Shown: positions 52,350 to 61,424 of the stretch, piece after piece
Layout of the letters: every line of letters starts with the position of its first letter
Position numbering within the stretch: position 1 is the stretch's first letter
Source of the DNA: an uncultured Ruminococcus sp.
Lineage (GTDB): Bacteria > Bacillota > Clostridia > Oscillospirales > Acutalibacteraceae
Reading direction: 5' to 3'
Assembly (NCBI GenBank): GCA_902767845.1
Contig: CACXIV010000001.1
Location: 109,083-173,082, forward strand
DNA length: 64,000 bases
Notes under the pieces: model-generated
The model's input: only the letters and a program-made list of their open reading frames with translations
What the model was told of the DNA's origin: nothing
The model's database searches: none
Made by a program: the position numbers and the translations under genes

Positions 52350-52766
52350 TTATTCTTCTGTAGAAATATTATCCTTTAATCTCCTGTAGTATTCGGGGAA
52401 TTTTTTGCGCAGGCTCATCGGCCTGAACTCCGAGTTCACAAAGCAGTGCTCGGTGTGACCGGTCGCGGCGATATTTCCGCCGAGCCTTGCGGTGTATTCA
52501 TAGCGCATGACCGCGCCGGTGAATTTCGTCAGCTTTATTTCGATCTCCGCCGTATCGCCGAACAGTATCGGAATGATGTACCTGGCGTAGGCGTCGACGT
52601 TCGGAATGATGATCCCTTCCTTTTCCATTTGAGCCACGTCGCAGCCTATGCTCTTCATAAAGGCGATCCTCGCCTCCTCAAAATACCTGATATGGTTTGA
52701 GTGGTGGACGACGCCCATCTGATCGGTCTCGTAGTAATTGGCTGTTCTTCTGTAAATAAAACTCAT
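52350..52766 (-). CDS. Acyl-CoA thioesterase, hotdog 4HBT family (YbgC/FadM-like)
   Basis: 138 aa. YYETDQMGVVHHSNHIRYFEEAR is the 4HBT motif with the catalytic Asp (ETDQMG). Hydrolyses acyl-CoA thioesters in the cytosol. Starts two bases after the acyl-CoA ligase stop, so ligase and thioesterase are co-expressed. RBS AAGGAAA. Confidence 0.92.
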   Translation of the reverse strand: MSFIYRRTANYYETDQMGVVHHSNHIRYFEEARIAFMKSIGCDVAQMEKEGIIIPNVDAYARYIIPILFGDTAEIEIKLTKFTGAVMRYEYTARLGGNIAATGHTEHCFVNSEFRPMSLRKKFPEYYRRLKDNISTEE

Positions 52767-52768
52767 AT

Positions 52769-54430
52769 TTATTTCCTTAGCAGCAGACCGTTTTTGAGAT
52801 CTTCCTTAGCCTGCTTTTTTATTACGTAATGCTGTTTTTTACCTGTAGCGGTCGTGGGCAGCTCCTTGACGAAGCGGAAATACCTCGGGATCTGGTATTT
52901 CGACAGGTTAGGCGACTTCGAGCAGAAATCGAGCAGCTCTGACACCGTAAGGCTGTCGTCCGCCGGGATCACGTAAGCCGCGAGCGATTCGCCTCTTGTG
53001 CTGTCGGGCACGCCGGTAACGATACATTCCTCGACCTTCGTATTGGAGTTGATCACTTCCTCAATACGCGCCGGGTAAATGTTCTCGCCCTTGCTTATGA
53101 TCATATCGTCTTTTCTGCCGGCTATGGTTACGAACTGTTTTTTGTCCCATGTCGCGATATCGCCGGTGTACATCCAGCCCTTGTAGAATTTCTCCTCTGT
53201 AGCCTTTTCGTTGCCGGCGTAGCAGTAGGTCGATTTTCCGGGGCACATGATGATAACCTCGCCCTCCTCGGTATTGTCCTGAGCGACAAGCTCGTCGGGC
53301 TCGGCCTTTCTGTCCTCGTAAACCTTGACCACCCTTACCTCGTCGTCGGTGCAGGAGCGTCCCGCGGTACCAGACATCTCGGGAAGGTCAAACGGACGTA
53401 GAAATGTGTTCCAAAAGCTCTCCGTGGTGCCGTAGCCGTTGAAGATGTTGGGCGTGAGCACATTCTGGAAGCGTATGCAAGCCTCTTTTTCAAGCGGACT
53501 TCCCATTGTGATTATGCCCTTGAGCGAAGAAATGTTCTTAGGCTTTTTCTCCTGACGCGAGGCGAGCAAGGTCAGGATCGACGGCACGCCTGTGATGAAC
53601 GAGATACCGAAGCGCTCGACATACTCAAGCGTCACCTTGGGGTTGAAGGTGCGCATGATAACAAGCGTTCCTCCGATGTAAAGGGTCGGGGTGGGACCGC
53701 CGGAATGGAGTCCTCCGCGGTGGAACCACGGTGTCATGTTCATTGTGATGTCGGTGGGGTTGAGGGGGAAGTGCATGATAACGTCGTGAGCCGAAAGCAC
53801 TTCGTTGATATTGTTGAGCGGAACGCCCTTAGGAGTACCCGTCGTACCGGATGTCTGGAGCCTGACGACCTCGTCGTAGATATGAGGCTCAAAGTCAACG
53901 GGAGGATCAAGCTCGCTCTGATTTTTAACATAGTCCTCGTAAAGGACATGACCCTCGGGAACGGAAAATTCTTTTTTAGAATTATTTACAGCTATTACGA
54001 CGTCCGGCTTGTGACTGCAAAGCTCCAGCGCCTTTACCGCGGTCTCGGCGATCTCTGAGTCATAAATATATACCTTGGGCTTGTTGTGAGCCATTATCTC
54101 TGAGGTCTCGCCGGGGGATAGGTTGAAGTTCACCGGGTTCATTATCGCGCCTATCTTTTGCGAGCCGATGTACCCGAACAAAAACTGCGGCGAGTTGAAA
54201 AGCTGAGCAAAAACAATGTCGCTTTTTTTGACGCCGTCAGCCTTCATGGCGTTTGCGAGCCTGTTGCAGTCGGCGTTGAACTCAGTGTAGTTCCACTGCT
54301 TTTTGGAGGCTGGGTCGATCACCGCCGTCCTCCATCCGAAGCGGCGGACGTTGCGCATGAATCCGTTTAGATATGTGAATTGGCTTTCAAAGGTTTCCCT
54401 GAACATTTTGCTGTCATAAGTAGTAGTCAT
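52769..54430 (-). CDS. AMP-dependent acyl-CoA synthetase (ANL family)
   Basis: 553 aa. Activates a carboxylic acid to acyl-AMP and then to a thioester. LQTSGTTGTPKGVPL (A3 loop), NGYGTTESFW (A5), MYTGDIATWDK (A7) and AGRKDDMIISKGENIYP (A8) are all present, as is the C-terminal KKQ lysine (TATGKKQHYV). The acid is unknown; it is similar to medium/long-chain fatty acid ligases. Start ATG 54430 with GGAGG upstream; a longer frame from 54493 lacks one. Operon with the thioesterase. Confidence 0.92.
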   Translation of the reverse strand: MTTTYDSKMFRETFESQFTYLNGFMRNVRRFGWRTAVIDPASKKQWNYTEFNADCNRLANAMKADGVKKSDIVFAQLFNSPQFLFGYIGSQKIGAIMNPVNFNLSPGETSEIMAHNKPKVYIYDSEIAETAVKALELCSHKPDVVIAVNNSKKEFSVPEGHVLYEDYVKNQSELDPPVDFEPHIYDEVVRLQTSGTTGTPKGVPLNNINEVLSAHDVIMHFPLNPTDITMNMTPWFHRGGLHSGGPTPTLYIGGTLVIMRTFNPKVTLEYVERFGISFITGVPSILTLLASRQEKKPKNISSLKGIITMGSPLEKEACIRFQNVLTPNIFNGYGTTESFWNTFLRPFDLPEMSGTAGRSCTDDEVRVVKVYEDRKAEPDELVAQDNTEEGEVIIMCPGKSTYCYAGNEKATEEKFYKGWMYTGDIATWDKKQFVTIAGRKDDMIISKGENIYPARIEEVINSNTKVEECIVTGVPDSTRGESLAAYVIPADDSLTVSELLDFCSKSPNLSKYQIPRYFRFVKELPTTATGKKQHYVIKKQAKEDLKNGLLLRK

Positions 54431-54651
54431 AATGATCCTCCGGATTATCAAGGCAACGCCGAACGATTCGCGGCGCACGCCTTGCTTGAACATTATTTCG
54501 TCAGCCTTACTTCAATTTATCAGCACGCCCTGACGAAAAATCTTGCTTGCAATCCGCACATCTGAAATACGCGGTATTGCCTTAATCAAAATAGAAACGA
54601 ACGGCTGCGGTTTGTTCCGCGGCGCTTATATATTTATTGGTCGGAGTCCGT
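54431..54651. other. Gap between fabF and the ligase gene
   Basis: 221 bp. An imperfect GCCGCGG/CCGCAGC hairpin near 54612-54635 followed on the minus strand by a T-rich stretch may end fabF transcripts. No gene seen. Confidence 0.35.
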
Positions 54652-55875
54652 TTATTTATATCTTCCGACGATTATACTCGAGTTTTGTCCGCCGAAGCCG
54701 AAAGCGTTTGACATAGCGTAGTCGATCTCCGCTTTCTTAGCTGTATTCGCCACAAAGTCAATGCCCTCACATTCGGGATCGACTTCGTTAAGGTTAATCG
54801 TCGGCGGTATTATCCCGGTCTCGATCGCCTTTAAACACGCGATCGTCTCGGTTATTCCGCCAGCGCCCATCATATGGCCTGTAGCGCCCTTTGTGGAGCT
54901 GACGTAGGGGAGCTTGTCGCCGAATAGTGTCTTTATAGAGTTTGTCTCAACGGCGTCGCCCTTGTGGGTGGCGGTGCCATGAGCGTTGATGTAACCAATA
55001 TCCCCGGGCTCGATGCCTGCGTCGGCGAGAGCCTGTTTCATGCAGGCAATCGCGCCTCTGCCCTCGGGATGGGGAGCGGTAACGTGGTGAGCGTCGCAGG
55101 TGTTTCCGCAGCCGGCGACCACGCCGAATATCTTTGCGCCTCTGGCAAGGGCGTGTTCCTCTGTCTCGAGCACGAGAGCTCCGCCGCCTTCGCCGATAAC
55201 AAAGCCGTCGCGTGTAACGTCAAAGGGTCTGCTCGCGGTTTTTGGATCGTCGTTCCTGCGAGAGAGCGCCTTGGCGTTTGCGAGCGAGTATATAACAAGC
55301 GGACAAAGCACGGATTCCGCGCCGACCGCGAGCATTACGTCGGCCTTGCCGCCCTGCAAGCACATAACCGCGGTGTTGATAGCGTCGCCGCCGGACGAGC
55401 ACGCCGTGCTGACCGTGAAGCTGGGTCCCTGGATATTGTAGTCTATAGCGATATTAGCGGCGGCGATATTGCCCAAAATCTTTGGAATGAACCTCGGACC
55501 TACCTTTTTATGAGAAGCTCCCGAAAGCGCGTCCTGAGTGAACGCTGTGGTCGCAACGCCGCTCATGGCGGTGCCCATGATTATGCCGGTTCTCTCGGGC
55601 TCGATCTCGATTCCGCTCTGTTTGATCGCTTCCTCGGCAGCGATATAAGCGTACTGCATGAACGGATCGGTTTTTCTTATAAGATCCTTCGCAAGATAAT
55701 CCGAGGGGTTAAAGTTTTTTACCTCTCCGGCGATCTGTACCGCAAGCTCCGAGGGGTCGAAGGTCTTGATGGTGTCGATACCCGACTCGCCGGCGGTTAT
55801 GTTTTTCCAGTATTCTTCGACGCCGATCCCTACGGGTGTAACGGCGCCCATTCCCGTGATTACTATTCTTTTCAT
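54652..55875 (-). CDS. fabF: Beta-ketoacyl-ACP synthase II
   Basis: 407 aa. Condenses malonyl-ACP with acyl-ACP. Active-site Cys in VSTACSSGGDAI (about 160), His in AHGTATHKGDAVE and in KGATGHMMGAGG, so the Cys-His-His triad is complete. No ACP or fab cluster is adjacent, so this may be a stand-alone copy. Start ATG 55875 with AGGAG eight bases upstream; GTG 55884 overlaps that site. Divergent from a LysR gene. Confidence 0.95.
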   Translation of the reverse strand: MKRIVITGMGAVTPVGIGVEEYWKNITAGESGIDTIKTFDPSELAVQIAGEVKNFNPSDYLAKDLIRKTDPFMQYAYIAAEEAIKQSGIEIEPERTGIIMGTAMSGVATTAFTQDALSGASHKKVGPRFIPKILGNIAAANIAIDYNIQGPSFTVSTACSSGGDAINTAVMCLQGGKADVMLAVGAESVLCPLVIYSLANAKALSRRNDDPKTASRPFDVTRDGFVIGEGGGALVLETEEHALARGAKIFGVVAGCGNTCDAHHVTAPHPEGRGAIACMKQALADAGIEPGDIGYINAHGTATHKGDAVETNSIKTLFGDKLPYVSSTKGATGHMMGAGGITETIACLKAIETGIIPPTINLNEVDPECEGIDFVANTAKKAEIDYAMSNAFGFGGQNSSIIVGRYK

Positions 55876-55918
55876 TGTGATCACTCCTGAAAAATTTTGT
55901 AATAGCTATTTACATTTT

Positions 55919-55932
55919 GCATATTGTTATGC
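55919..55932. promoter_or_regulatory. Inverted repeat in the fabF 5' region
   Basis: GCATA-TTGT-TATGC, perfect, just after the likely fabF transcription start. Confidence 0.45.
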
Positions 55933-55941
55933 TATATTTAG

Positions 55942-55969
55942 ATTATAACAGAGTTGGAATAAAATTCAA
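55942..55969 (-). promoter_or_regulatory. fabF promoter
   Basis: Minus strand TTGAAT (55964-55969), 16-bp spacer, TATAAT (55942-55947). Confidence 0.55.
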
Positions 55970-55975
55970 TACGTC

Positions 55976-55992
55976 TGATAATGCAAATATCA
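55976..55992. promoter_or_regulatory. Possible LysR-type operator
   Basis: TGATA-ATGCAAA-TATCA inverted repeat of LysR-site size between the divergent fabF and LysR genes. Confidence 0.4.
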
Positions 55993-56049
55993 ACTTTATC
56001 GGGCGGTTGATTTCACTTTCTGCATAACACGATTCAGGAGGCTCGTTTT

Positions 56050-56961
56050 ATGGATATCAATCAGCTAAACTGCTTTATTTCTGTGGCTCAGACCCTCAAT
56101 TTTTCCGAGGCCGCGCGCAGGAATTACGTATCGCAGTCCACCGTCAGCCGCTATATCGGCGAGCTTGAAAAGGAGTTCGGTGTACAGCTTTTCACGCGGT
56201 CTCACCGCGACGTTATCATAACCAACGAGGGCAAGCTGCTGCTGCCGTACGCCATTGACATCGTCAATACCCTGAGCAAGGCAAAGACGGTCATCAAGCA
56301 AATGCGCGACGGCTCCACCGGCAAGCTCACCATCGGCTGCGACGTTACTTCGCTTAGCTTTCCGTCCAAGTGCATCGCTGATTTCAACCGCAAATATCCC
56401 GGGATCGGGGTGGAGCTCAAGCCGCTCGACGCCGCCGACCGCAGTCAGGCTATCACCGGCGGCGAATATGATTTTTGCTTTATGCCGCGCGATATGGTGC
56501 CCGAAAATTCCGGTATCGAGACCATAGTGACCCACACCGAGCCGCTCGTTTTCGTCGTTTCCAAAAGGGAGACGGGCGGCAAAAAGAACTCTCTCGGCTT
56601 TTCAAAGCTCGCGGAAAAGCGGCTGCTGCTGCTTTCGGAATCAATCGCGCCGATTTTGTTTATGGAGATCATGGATCTGCTCAGGACATTTCATATCTCT
56701 CCCGATTCCCAGCTTTCCTTCGACGACCTTTCGTCGCTGTATCTCGCGGTTTCTGCCGGAATGGGCGTCACCATACTGCCCAAATCGCTCGCCGGTTTCG
56801 CTTCCCCCGAACAGACCGTCTGCTGTCCGATCGAGGACGCGGACACCGGTATCGCCTACGTGATGGCGTGGGCAAAATCAAATTTAAATCCCGTCGCGTC
56901 GCGCTTTAAGGAAGCCGTCCGCAAGTACGCTCAGGGCGACGACAACGTATACGGCCTGTAA
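56050..56961 (+). CDS. LysR family transcription regulator
   Basis: 303 aa. N-terminal winged HTH (INQLNCFISVAQTLNFSEAA, YVSQSTVSRYIGELEKEFG) and a periplasmic-binding-like effector domain from about 90. Divergent from fabF with two inverted repeats between them, so control of fabF or of its own gene is likely; the effector is unknown. RBS CAGGAGG before ATG. Confidence 0.93.
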   Translation: MDINQLNCFISVAQTLNFSEAARRNYVSQSTVSRYIGELEKEFGVQLFTRSHRDVIITNEGKLLLPYAIDIVNTLSKAKTVIKQMRDGSTGKLTIGCDVTSLSFPSKCIADFNRKYPGIGVELKPLDAADRSQAITGGEYDFCFMPRDMVPENSGIETIVTHTEPLVFVVSKRETGGKKNSLGFSKLAEKRLLLLSESIAPILFMEIMDLLRTFHISPDSQLSFDDLSSLYLAVSAGMGVTILPKSLAGFASPEQTVCCPIEDADTGIAYVMAWAKSNLNPVASRFKEAVRKYAQGDDNVYGL

Positions 56962-57009
56962 CGGCTTTTTTGCCGCGTGTTTGCAGGCGGAGCTAATTAA
57001 AAATACCCC

Positions 57010-57038
57010 TTGAAATACTCGAACGTATGTGCTATAAT
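57010..57038 (+). promoter_or_regulatory. Promoter of Y-family polymerase operon with LexA-like box
   Basis: TTGAAA (57010-57015), 17-bp spacer, TATAAT (57033-57038). CGAACGTATGTGCT at 57020-57033 fits the Gram-positive LexA box CGAACRNRYGTTYC at 12 of 14 positions and fills the spacer, the usual place for SOS repression. Confidence 0.7.
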
Positions 57039-57066
57039 ATTTGTATCAGATAAAAGGGGTGATACG

Positions 57067-58524
57067 GTGGAAAAGCAGTACGCGGCAATAGATTTAAAAT
57101 CCTTCTACGCCTCGGTCGAGTGCGTCGACCGCGGACTGAATCCGCTCGACACCTTTCTTGTCGTAGCCGACGAGAGCCGCACCGAAAAAACGATCTGTCT
57201 CGCCGTGTCGCCTCCGCTCAAGGCTTACGGCATACCCGGCAGGGCTCGGCTGTTCGAGGTGATCGAGGGGGTCAAAAAGGCGAACGCCGTGCGCAAAAAC
57301 AGGCTTAAAAACCGCAGGTTCTGCGGCGCGAGCCAGTCCGCCTTTTATGTCGACCGCAATCCGGAAATGATGATCGACTTCATCACAGCGCCTCCGCGGA
57401 TGTCGCGCTATATGCAGGTCAGCGCCGAGATATATGAGATATATCTCGAATTTGTCGCGCCGGAGGACATCCACGTCTACTCGGTCGACGAGGTATTTAT
57501 CGACCTTACCGATTACCTCAAGGTGAACAAAATGACCGCCGTCCAGCTTTGCGAGAGGATGATAAGAACGGTCTTTGAGCGCACCGGTATCACCGCCACG
57601 GCAGGCGTCGGCACGAATATGTACCTCGCCAAGATCGCCATGGATATCGAGGCGAAGCATATCAAGGCAGGCATGGACGACGTCCGTATCGCTCAGCTCG
57701 ACGAGTACAGCTACCGCAGAAATCTCTGGAACCACCGCCCGATCACCGACTTCTGGCGGATCGGCAGGGGGATATCGGATCGCCTCGCCCGAAACGGCAT
57801 GTTCACAATGGGCGATATAGCGCGCTGCTCGGTAAATAACGAGGAGCTTTTGTACAGGCTGTTCGGAAAAAACGCCGAGCTTTTGATCGACCACGCGTGG
57901 GGAAAAGAGCCCTGCACGATCCGTGAAATCAAAAATTACCGTCCCGAAAACACCTCGATCAGCAGGGGACAGGTGCTTTCAAAGCCCTACGATTACGAAA
58001 AGGCACTGCTTATCATACGTGAAATGGCTGAGCTTTTGGCGCTCGACCTCGTCAAAAAAGGGCTCTGCTGCGATCAGATTGTTCTGTGCGTCGGTTACGA
58101 TATAGCCAATATTTCTAATAAAGAAAAATACCGAGGCGGTACAGAGGTCGACCTTTACGGCAGAGTGACTCCAAAGCGCGCCCACGGTTCGCAAAATATC
58201 GGCAGATTTACCTCGTCCTCAAGGCTTGTCGTAAATGCCGCGACAGAGCTTTTTGAGCGGATCGTAAACAAAAAGCTCCTCGTTAGAAGAATGTATGTCG
58301 TCGCCAACCACACCCGCGACGAGAACGAGTACAGATCTCAGCCCGGGCAGCTGAGCCTGTTTTCCGCAGTGGAGGAAGATCGCGATGATGAGAAAACCAT
58401 CCAGACCACCGTGCTCGAGCTCCAAAGCAGGTTCGGAAAGAATGCGGTCATCAAGGGGATGAACCTCCGCGAGGGAGGAACCGCGATCGAGCGCAACAAG
58501 ACGATAGGAGGTCACAGGGCGTGA
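57067..58524 (+). CDS. Y-family DNA polymerase (UvrX/UmuC-like)
   Basis: 485 aa. Translesion polymerase. AAIDLKSFYASVECVDRG and YSVDEVFIDLT carry the catalytic acidic residues and the steric-gate Tyr; GVGTNMYLAKIAMD and the helix-hairpin-helix region follow, then a little-finger domain. A C-terminal QLSLF (about residue 436) may bind the sliding clamp. Start GTG 57067 after AAGGGGTGAT; the frame opens at 57010, but that is the -35 box. Overlaps the YolD-like gene (GTGA). SOS control is inferred from the LexA-like box. Confidence 0.93.
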   Translation: MEKQYAAIDLKSFYASVECVDRGLNPLDTFLVVADESRTEKTICLAVSPPLKAYGIPGRARLFEVIEGVKKANAVRKNRLKNRRFCGASQSAFYVDRNPEMMIDFITAPPRMSRYMQVSAEIYEIYLEFVAPEDIHVYSVDEVFIDLTDYLKVNKMTAVQLCERMIRTVFERTGITATAGVGTNMYLAKIAMDIEAKHIKAGMDDVRIAQLDEYSYRRNLWNHRPITDFWRIGRGISDRLARNGMFTMGDIARCSVNNEELLYRLFGKNAELLIDHAWGKEPCTIREIKNYRPENTSISRGQVLSKPYDYEKALLIIREMAELLALDLVKKGLCCDQIVLCVGYDIANISNKEKYRGGTEVDLYGRVTPKRAHGSQNIGRFTSSSRLVVNAATELFERIVNKKLLVRRMYVVANHTRDENEYRSQPGQLSLFSAVEEDRDDEKTIQTTVLELQSRFGKNAVIKGMNLREGGTAIERNKTIGGHRA

Positions 58525-58943
58525 GCAGATACAACGGCGAATACGACGACATTATAAATATGGAAAGGCCGCTGTCCCCGAGGCGCGCCAAAATGCCTCT
58601 GCGCGACCGCGCGGCGCAGTTCGCGCCGTTCGCCGCTCTGACGGGCTTTGACGACCGTATAGGCGAGACCGCGAGGCTCACGGATAAAAAGCCGGAGCTT
58701 GGCGACGCCGAGACAGAACGCCTCAACGAAAAAACCGCGGCGATCCTTGAAAATATCAAAAGCCGTCCGCTGCTCGAGGTGATCTATTTTGTGAGCGACA
58801 GCAAAAAGAGCGGAGGCTCGCTTGAATACTACGCGGGCAAAATCAGAAAAATCGACTCGATTGAACGAAAATTTATTTTTGAGGATTGTAAAATAATATC
58901 CGCTGATGATATAATAAGCATAGAATCGGAAATACTATATTAA
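58521..58943 (+). CDS. YolD-like protein
   Basis: 140 aa. [24 protein letters not shown] is the YolD-like core; the second half ([17 protein letters not shown]) has beta strands. YolD-like proteins sit with UvrX/YqjW polymerases in Firmicutes and are thought to assist them, somewhat as UmuD assists UmuC. GTG start overlaps the polymerase stop, with GGAGG nine bases upstream. Confidence 0.88.
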   Translation: MSRYNGEYDDIINMERPLSPRRAKMPLRDRAAQFAPFAALTGFDDRIGETARLTDKKPELGDAETERLNEKTAAILENIKSRPLLEVIYFVSDSKKSGGSLEYYAGKIRKIDSIERKFIFEDCKIISADDIISIESEILY

Positions 58944-58969
58944 AAAATATATACCGGAGGTATTTACAA

Positions 58970-59509
58970 ATGGCTAACAAATACGCAGGAACACAGACAG
59001 AAAAGAACCTGATCGCCGCCTTTGCCGGCGAATCTCAGGCTCGCAACAAGTACACCTACTTCGCCTCAAAGGCAAAGAAGGAGGGCTACGAGCAGATCGC
59101 GGCGCTGTTTTTAAAGACAGCCGATAACGAAAAGGAGCACGCCAAGATATGGTTCAAGGAGCTCGAGGGTATCGGCACCACCGCCGAGAACCTTGCCGCC
59201 GCCGCGGACGGAGAGAACTACGAGTGGACTGATATGTACGAAGGTTTCGCAAAGACCGCCGAGGAGGAGGGCTTTAACGAGCTCGCGCAGAAGTTCAGGC
59301 TCATCGCGGATATCGAAAAGAAGCACGAGGAGCGTTACCGCGCCCTGCTCAAAAACGTAGAAACAGCCAAGGTCTTTGAAAAGAGCGAGGTCAAGGTATG
59401 GGAATGTCGCAACTGCGGCCATATCGTTGTTGGCACACAGGCTCCGGGCATTTGTCCCGCATGCGCTCATCCGCAGAGCTTCTTTGAGATCCACGCGGAA
59501 AATTACTGA
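58970..59509 (+). CDS. Rubrerythrin
   Basis: 179 aa. Ferritin-like di-iron domain with [24 protein letters not shown] and EKKHEERY, and a C-terminal rubredoxin site CRNCGH...CPACAHP. Reduces hydrogen peroxide in anaerobes. RBS GGAGG. Separate from the repair genes upstream by function; no clear promoter in the 26-base gap, so partial co-transcription with yolD-like is possible. Confidence 0.96.
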   Translation: MANKYAGTQTEKNLIAAFAGESQARNKYTYFASKAKKEGYEQIAALFLKTADNEKEHAKIWFKELEGIGTTAENLAAAADGENYEWTDMYEGFAKTAEEEGFNELAQKFRLIADIEKKHEERYRALLKNVETAKVFEKSEVKVWECRNCGHIVVGTQAPGICPACAHPQSFFEIHAENY

Positions 59510-59560
59510 TAAACGCTTTGCGGACGTAAAGCTTTCGGCGTTCCGCGAATAATCAACACC

Positions 59561-59657
59561 GCTGTCATTTTGAGCTGTCGCGAAGGCTTCCGCTTTGTTT
59601 TTCGCCCGCAAAGGGGTCTGAGGCAAGCGATCCTTCGCGTTACTCGGCGTGACAGCT
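59561..59657. repeat. Intergenic hairpin-forming repeat, about 97 bp
   Basis: GCTGTCATTTTGAGCTGTCG at the left end is inverted, imperfectly, in CGCGTTACTCGGCGTGACAGC at the right; CGCGAAGG/CCTTCGCG pair inside. Shares the TGTCAT start with the copies at 44852 and 6312. Confidence 0.65.
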
Positions 59658-59689
59658 TATTTTTTACCCGAACTCCGCGATTTTTTCAC

Positions 59690-59718
59690 TTGCATATTAT
59701 ACCGATTTGATATATAAT
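59690..59718 (+). promoter_or_regulatory. sufCB promoter
   Basis: TTGCAT (59690-59695), 17-bp spacer, TATAAT (59713-59718). Confidence 0.65.
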
Positions 59719-59751
59719 GTTCAAAGACTAAATAAAAGGAATGAAAAAGCT

Positions 59752-60480
59752 ATGCTTGAATTAAAAAATATCTCCTTCACCGTTGACGACAACGGCGTTA
59801 AAAAGCAGATCATCCGCGATCTGAGCCTCAAGATCGAAAACGGCAGGTTCGTCGTAATCACAGGACCCAACGGCAGCGGCAAATCAACGCTCGCGCGTAT
59901 AATCATGGGTATCGAGCGCCCGACCTCGGGCAAGATCTTTTTTGACGGCAGTGATATAACCGATTTGAGCATAACCGAGCGCGCGAGGCTCGGCATCAGC
60001 TTTGCCTTTCAGCAGCCTGTCCGCTTTAAGGGCATTAAGGTGCACGACCTTCTCAGGCTCGCTTCAGGCAAGGAACTGAGCGTAGCCCAGGCATGCAAAT
60101 ATCTCTCCGAGGTCGGACTCTGCGCGAGGGACTATGTAAACCGCGAGATCAACTCCTCGCTTTCGGGCGGCGAGCTAAAGCGCATAGAGATCGCGACTCT
60201 GCTTGCGCGCGGAACAAAGCTGAGCGTTTTCGACGAGCCAGAGGCAGGCATCGACCTCTGGAGTTTCCAGAACCTTATCAGGATATTCGAGAACATGCGC
60301 CGTGATATAAAGGACAGCTCGATAGTCATAATCTCTCATCAGGAGAGGATATTGAGGATCGCCGACCAAATCGTACTGATCTCGGACGGAGAGATAAAAA
60401 AGACCGGAACATCCGACGAGGTGCTGCCGGAGCTTATAGGAACCACGGCGGCGGTAAACGCCTGCGACAAGCTGATGTAA
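59752..60480 (+). CDS. sufC: Fe-S cluster assembly ATPase (SufC/SmsC-like)
   Basis: 242 aa. ABC ATPase of the SUF type: GPNGSGKST (Walker A), SSLSGGELKRIEIA (signature), LSVFDEPEAGID (Walker B, with SufC-typical DEPEAGID; usual SufC has DEIDSGLD, SmsC-like forms DEPEAGID). Start ATG 59752 with AAAAGGAA upstream; an ATG at 59707 precedes the predicted transcription start. Pairs with the following SufB-like protein only. Confidence 0.92.
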   Translation: MLELKNISFTVDDNGVKKQIIRDLSLKIENGRFVVITGPNGSGKSTLARIIMGIERPTSGKIFFDGSDITDLSITERARLGISFAFQQPVRFKGIKVHDLLRLASGKELSVAQACKYLSEVGLCARDYVNREINSSLSGGELKRIEIATLLARGTKLSVFDEPEAGIDLWSFQNLIRIFENMRRDIKDSSIVIISHQERILRIADQIVLISDGEIKKTGTSDEVLPELIGTTAAVNACDKLM

Positions 60481-60493
60481 GGAGGGGAACAGA

Positions 60494-61420
60494 GTGCTGA
60501 ATTTAGACGATATTCAAAAAACGCTGATGGCTGAGGTAGCCGACATCACCGACGTTCCCGCGGGAGCTTACAATTTCAGGGTGAACAGTCAGCTTGCAGG
60601 CAGAAGCACCACAGACAATATCAACATCGTCACAAAAGAAGGCATGCCCGGCATTGATATCTTCATCAAGCCCGGCACAAAAAACGAGAGCGTCCACATT
60701 CCCGTGGTCGTCAGCGAGTCGGGGATAAAGGAGAAGGTATACAACGACTTTTTTATCGGCGATAACTGCGACGTTGTTATCGTCGCCGGCTGCGGTATCG
60801 ACAACTGCGGAGCGCACGACTCCCAGCACGACGGTATCCACCGCTTTTACGTCGGCAAAAATTCAAGGATAAAGTATGTCGAAAAGCATTACGGCTCCGG
60901 CAGCGGCGAGGGCAAGCGGATCCTCAACCCGGTGACAGAGGTGTATATGGAAGAGGGCAGCGTAATGGAGATGGAGATGGAGCAGATCAAGGGCGTCGAC
61001 TCCACCGACCGCATGACCATAGCGGAGCTCAAGGCCAACTCCAAGCTGCTCGTAAAGGAAAGGCTGATGACCCACGGGAACCAGACCGCAGTAAGCGGAT
61101 ACAAGGTTTCGCTGAACGGCAGCGGCGCCAACGCGGACGTTGTTTCTCGCTCGGTAGCGCGCGACGATTCCTCGCAGACCTTCAACGCCTGCATTTCGGG
61201 CAACGCGCCGTGCAGCGGTCATACCGAGTGCGATTCGATAATAATGGACAACGGCAAGATACTCGCCATCCCGTCTCTCGAGGCGAACGACGTAGACGCG
61301 ATGCTAGTCCATGAGGCGGCGATCGGCAAGATCGCCGGCGACCAGCTCATCAAGCTGATGACCCTCGGACTAACCGAGGCTGAGGCTGAGGAGCAGATAA
61401 TAAACGGATTTTTGGGATGA
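60494..61420 (+). CDS. SufB/SufD-like scaffold (minimal SmsB type)
   Basis: 308 aa, much shorter than SufB (about 470). Right-handed beta-helix core: NIVTKEGMPGIDIFI, VVIVAGCGIDNCGAHDSQHDGI, YVEKHYGSG, and the C-terminal helices HEAAIGKI...LGLTEAEAEEQII. Together with SufC only, and without SufS, SufU or SufD, it matches the ancestral two-gene system described as SMS (minimal SUF) in anaerobes. GTG start with GGAGGGG upstream, 13 bases after sufC. Confidence 0.88.
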   Translation: MLNLDDIQKTLMAEVADITDVPAGAYNFRVNSQLAGRSTTDNINIVTKEGMPGIDIFIKPGTKNESVHIPVVVSESGIKEKVYNDFFIGDNCDVVIVAGCGIDNCGAHDSQHDGIHRFYVGKNSRIKYVEKHYGSGSGEGKRILNPVTEVYMEEGSVMEMEMEQIKGVDSTDRMTIAELKANSKLLVKERLMTHGNQTAVSGYKVSLNGSGANADVVSRSVARDDSSQTFNACISGNAPCSGHTECDSIIMDNGKILAIPSLEANDVDAMLVHEAAIGKIAGDQLIKLMTLGLTEAEAEEQIINGFLG

Positions 61421-61424
61421 TTAA

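Noticed and set aside
54964-55890. 308-codon open frame antisense to fabF
   Set aside because: Mirror of a clear FabF gene; translated sequence has no family motif.
57094-57894. 266-codon open frame antisense to the Y-family polymerase
   Set aside because: Shadow of the polymerase frame with no motif or start signals.
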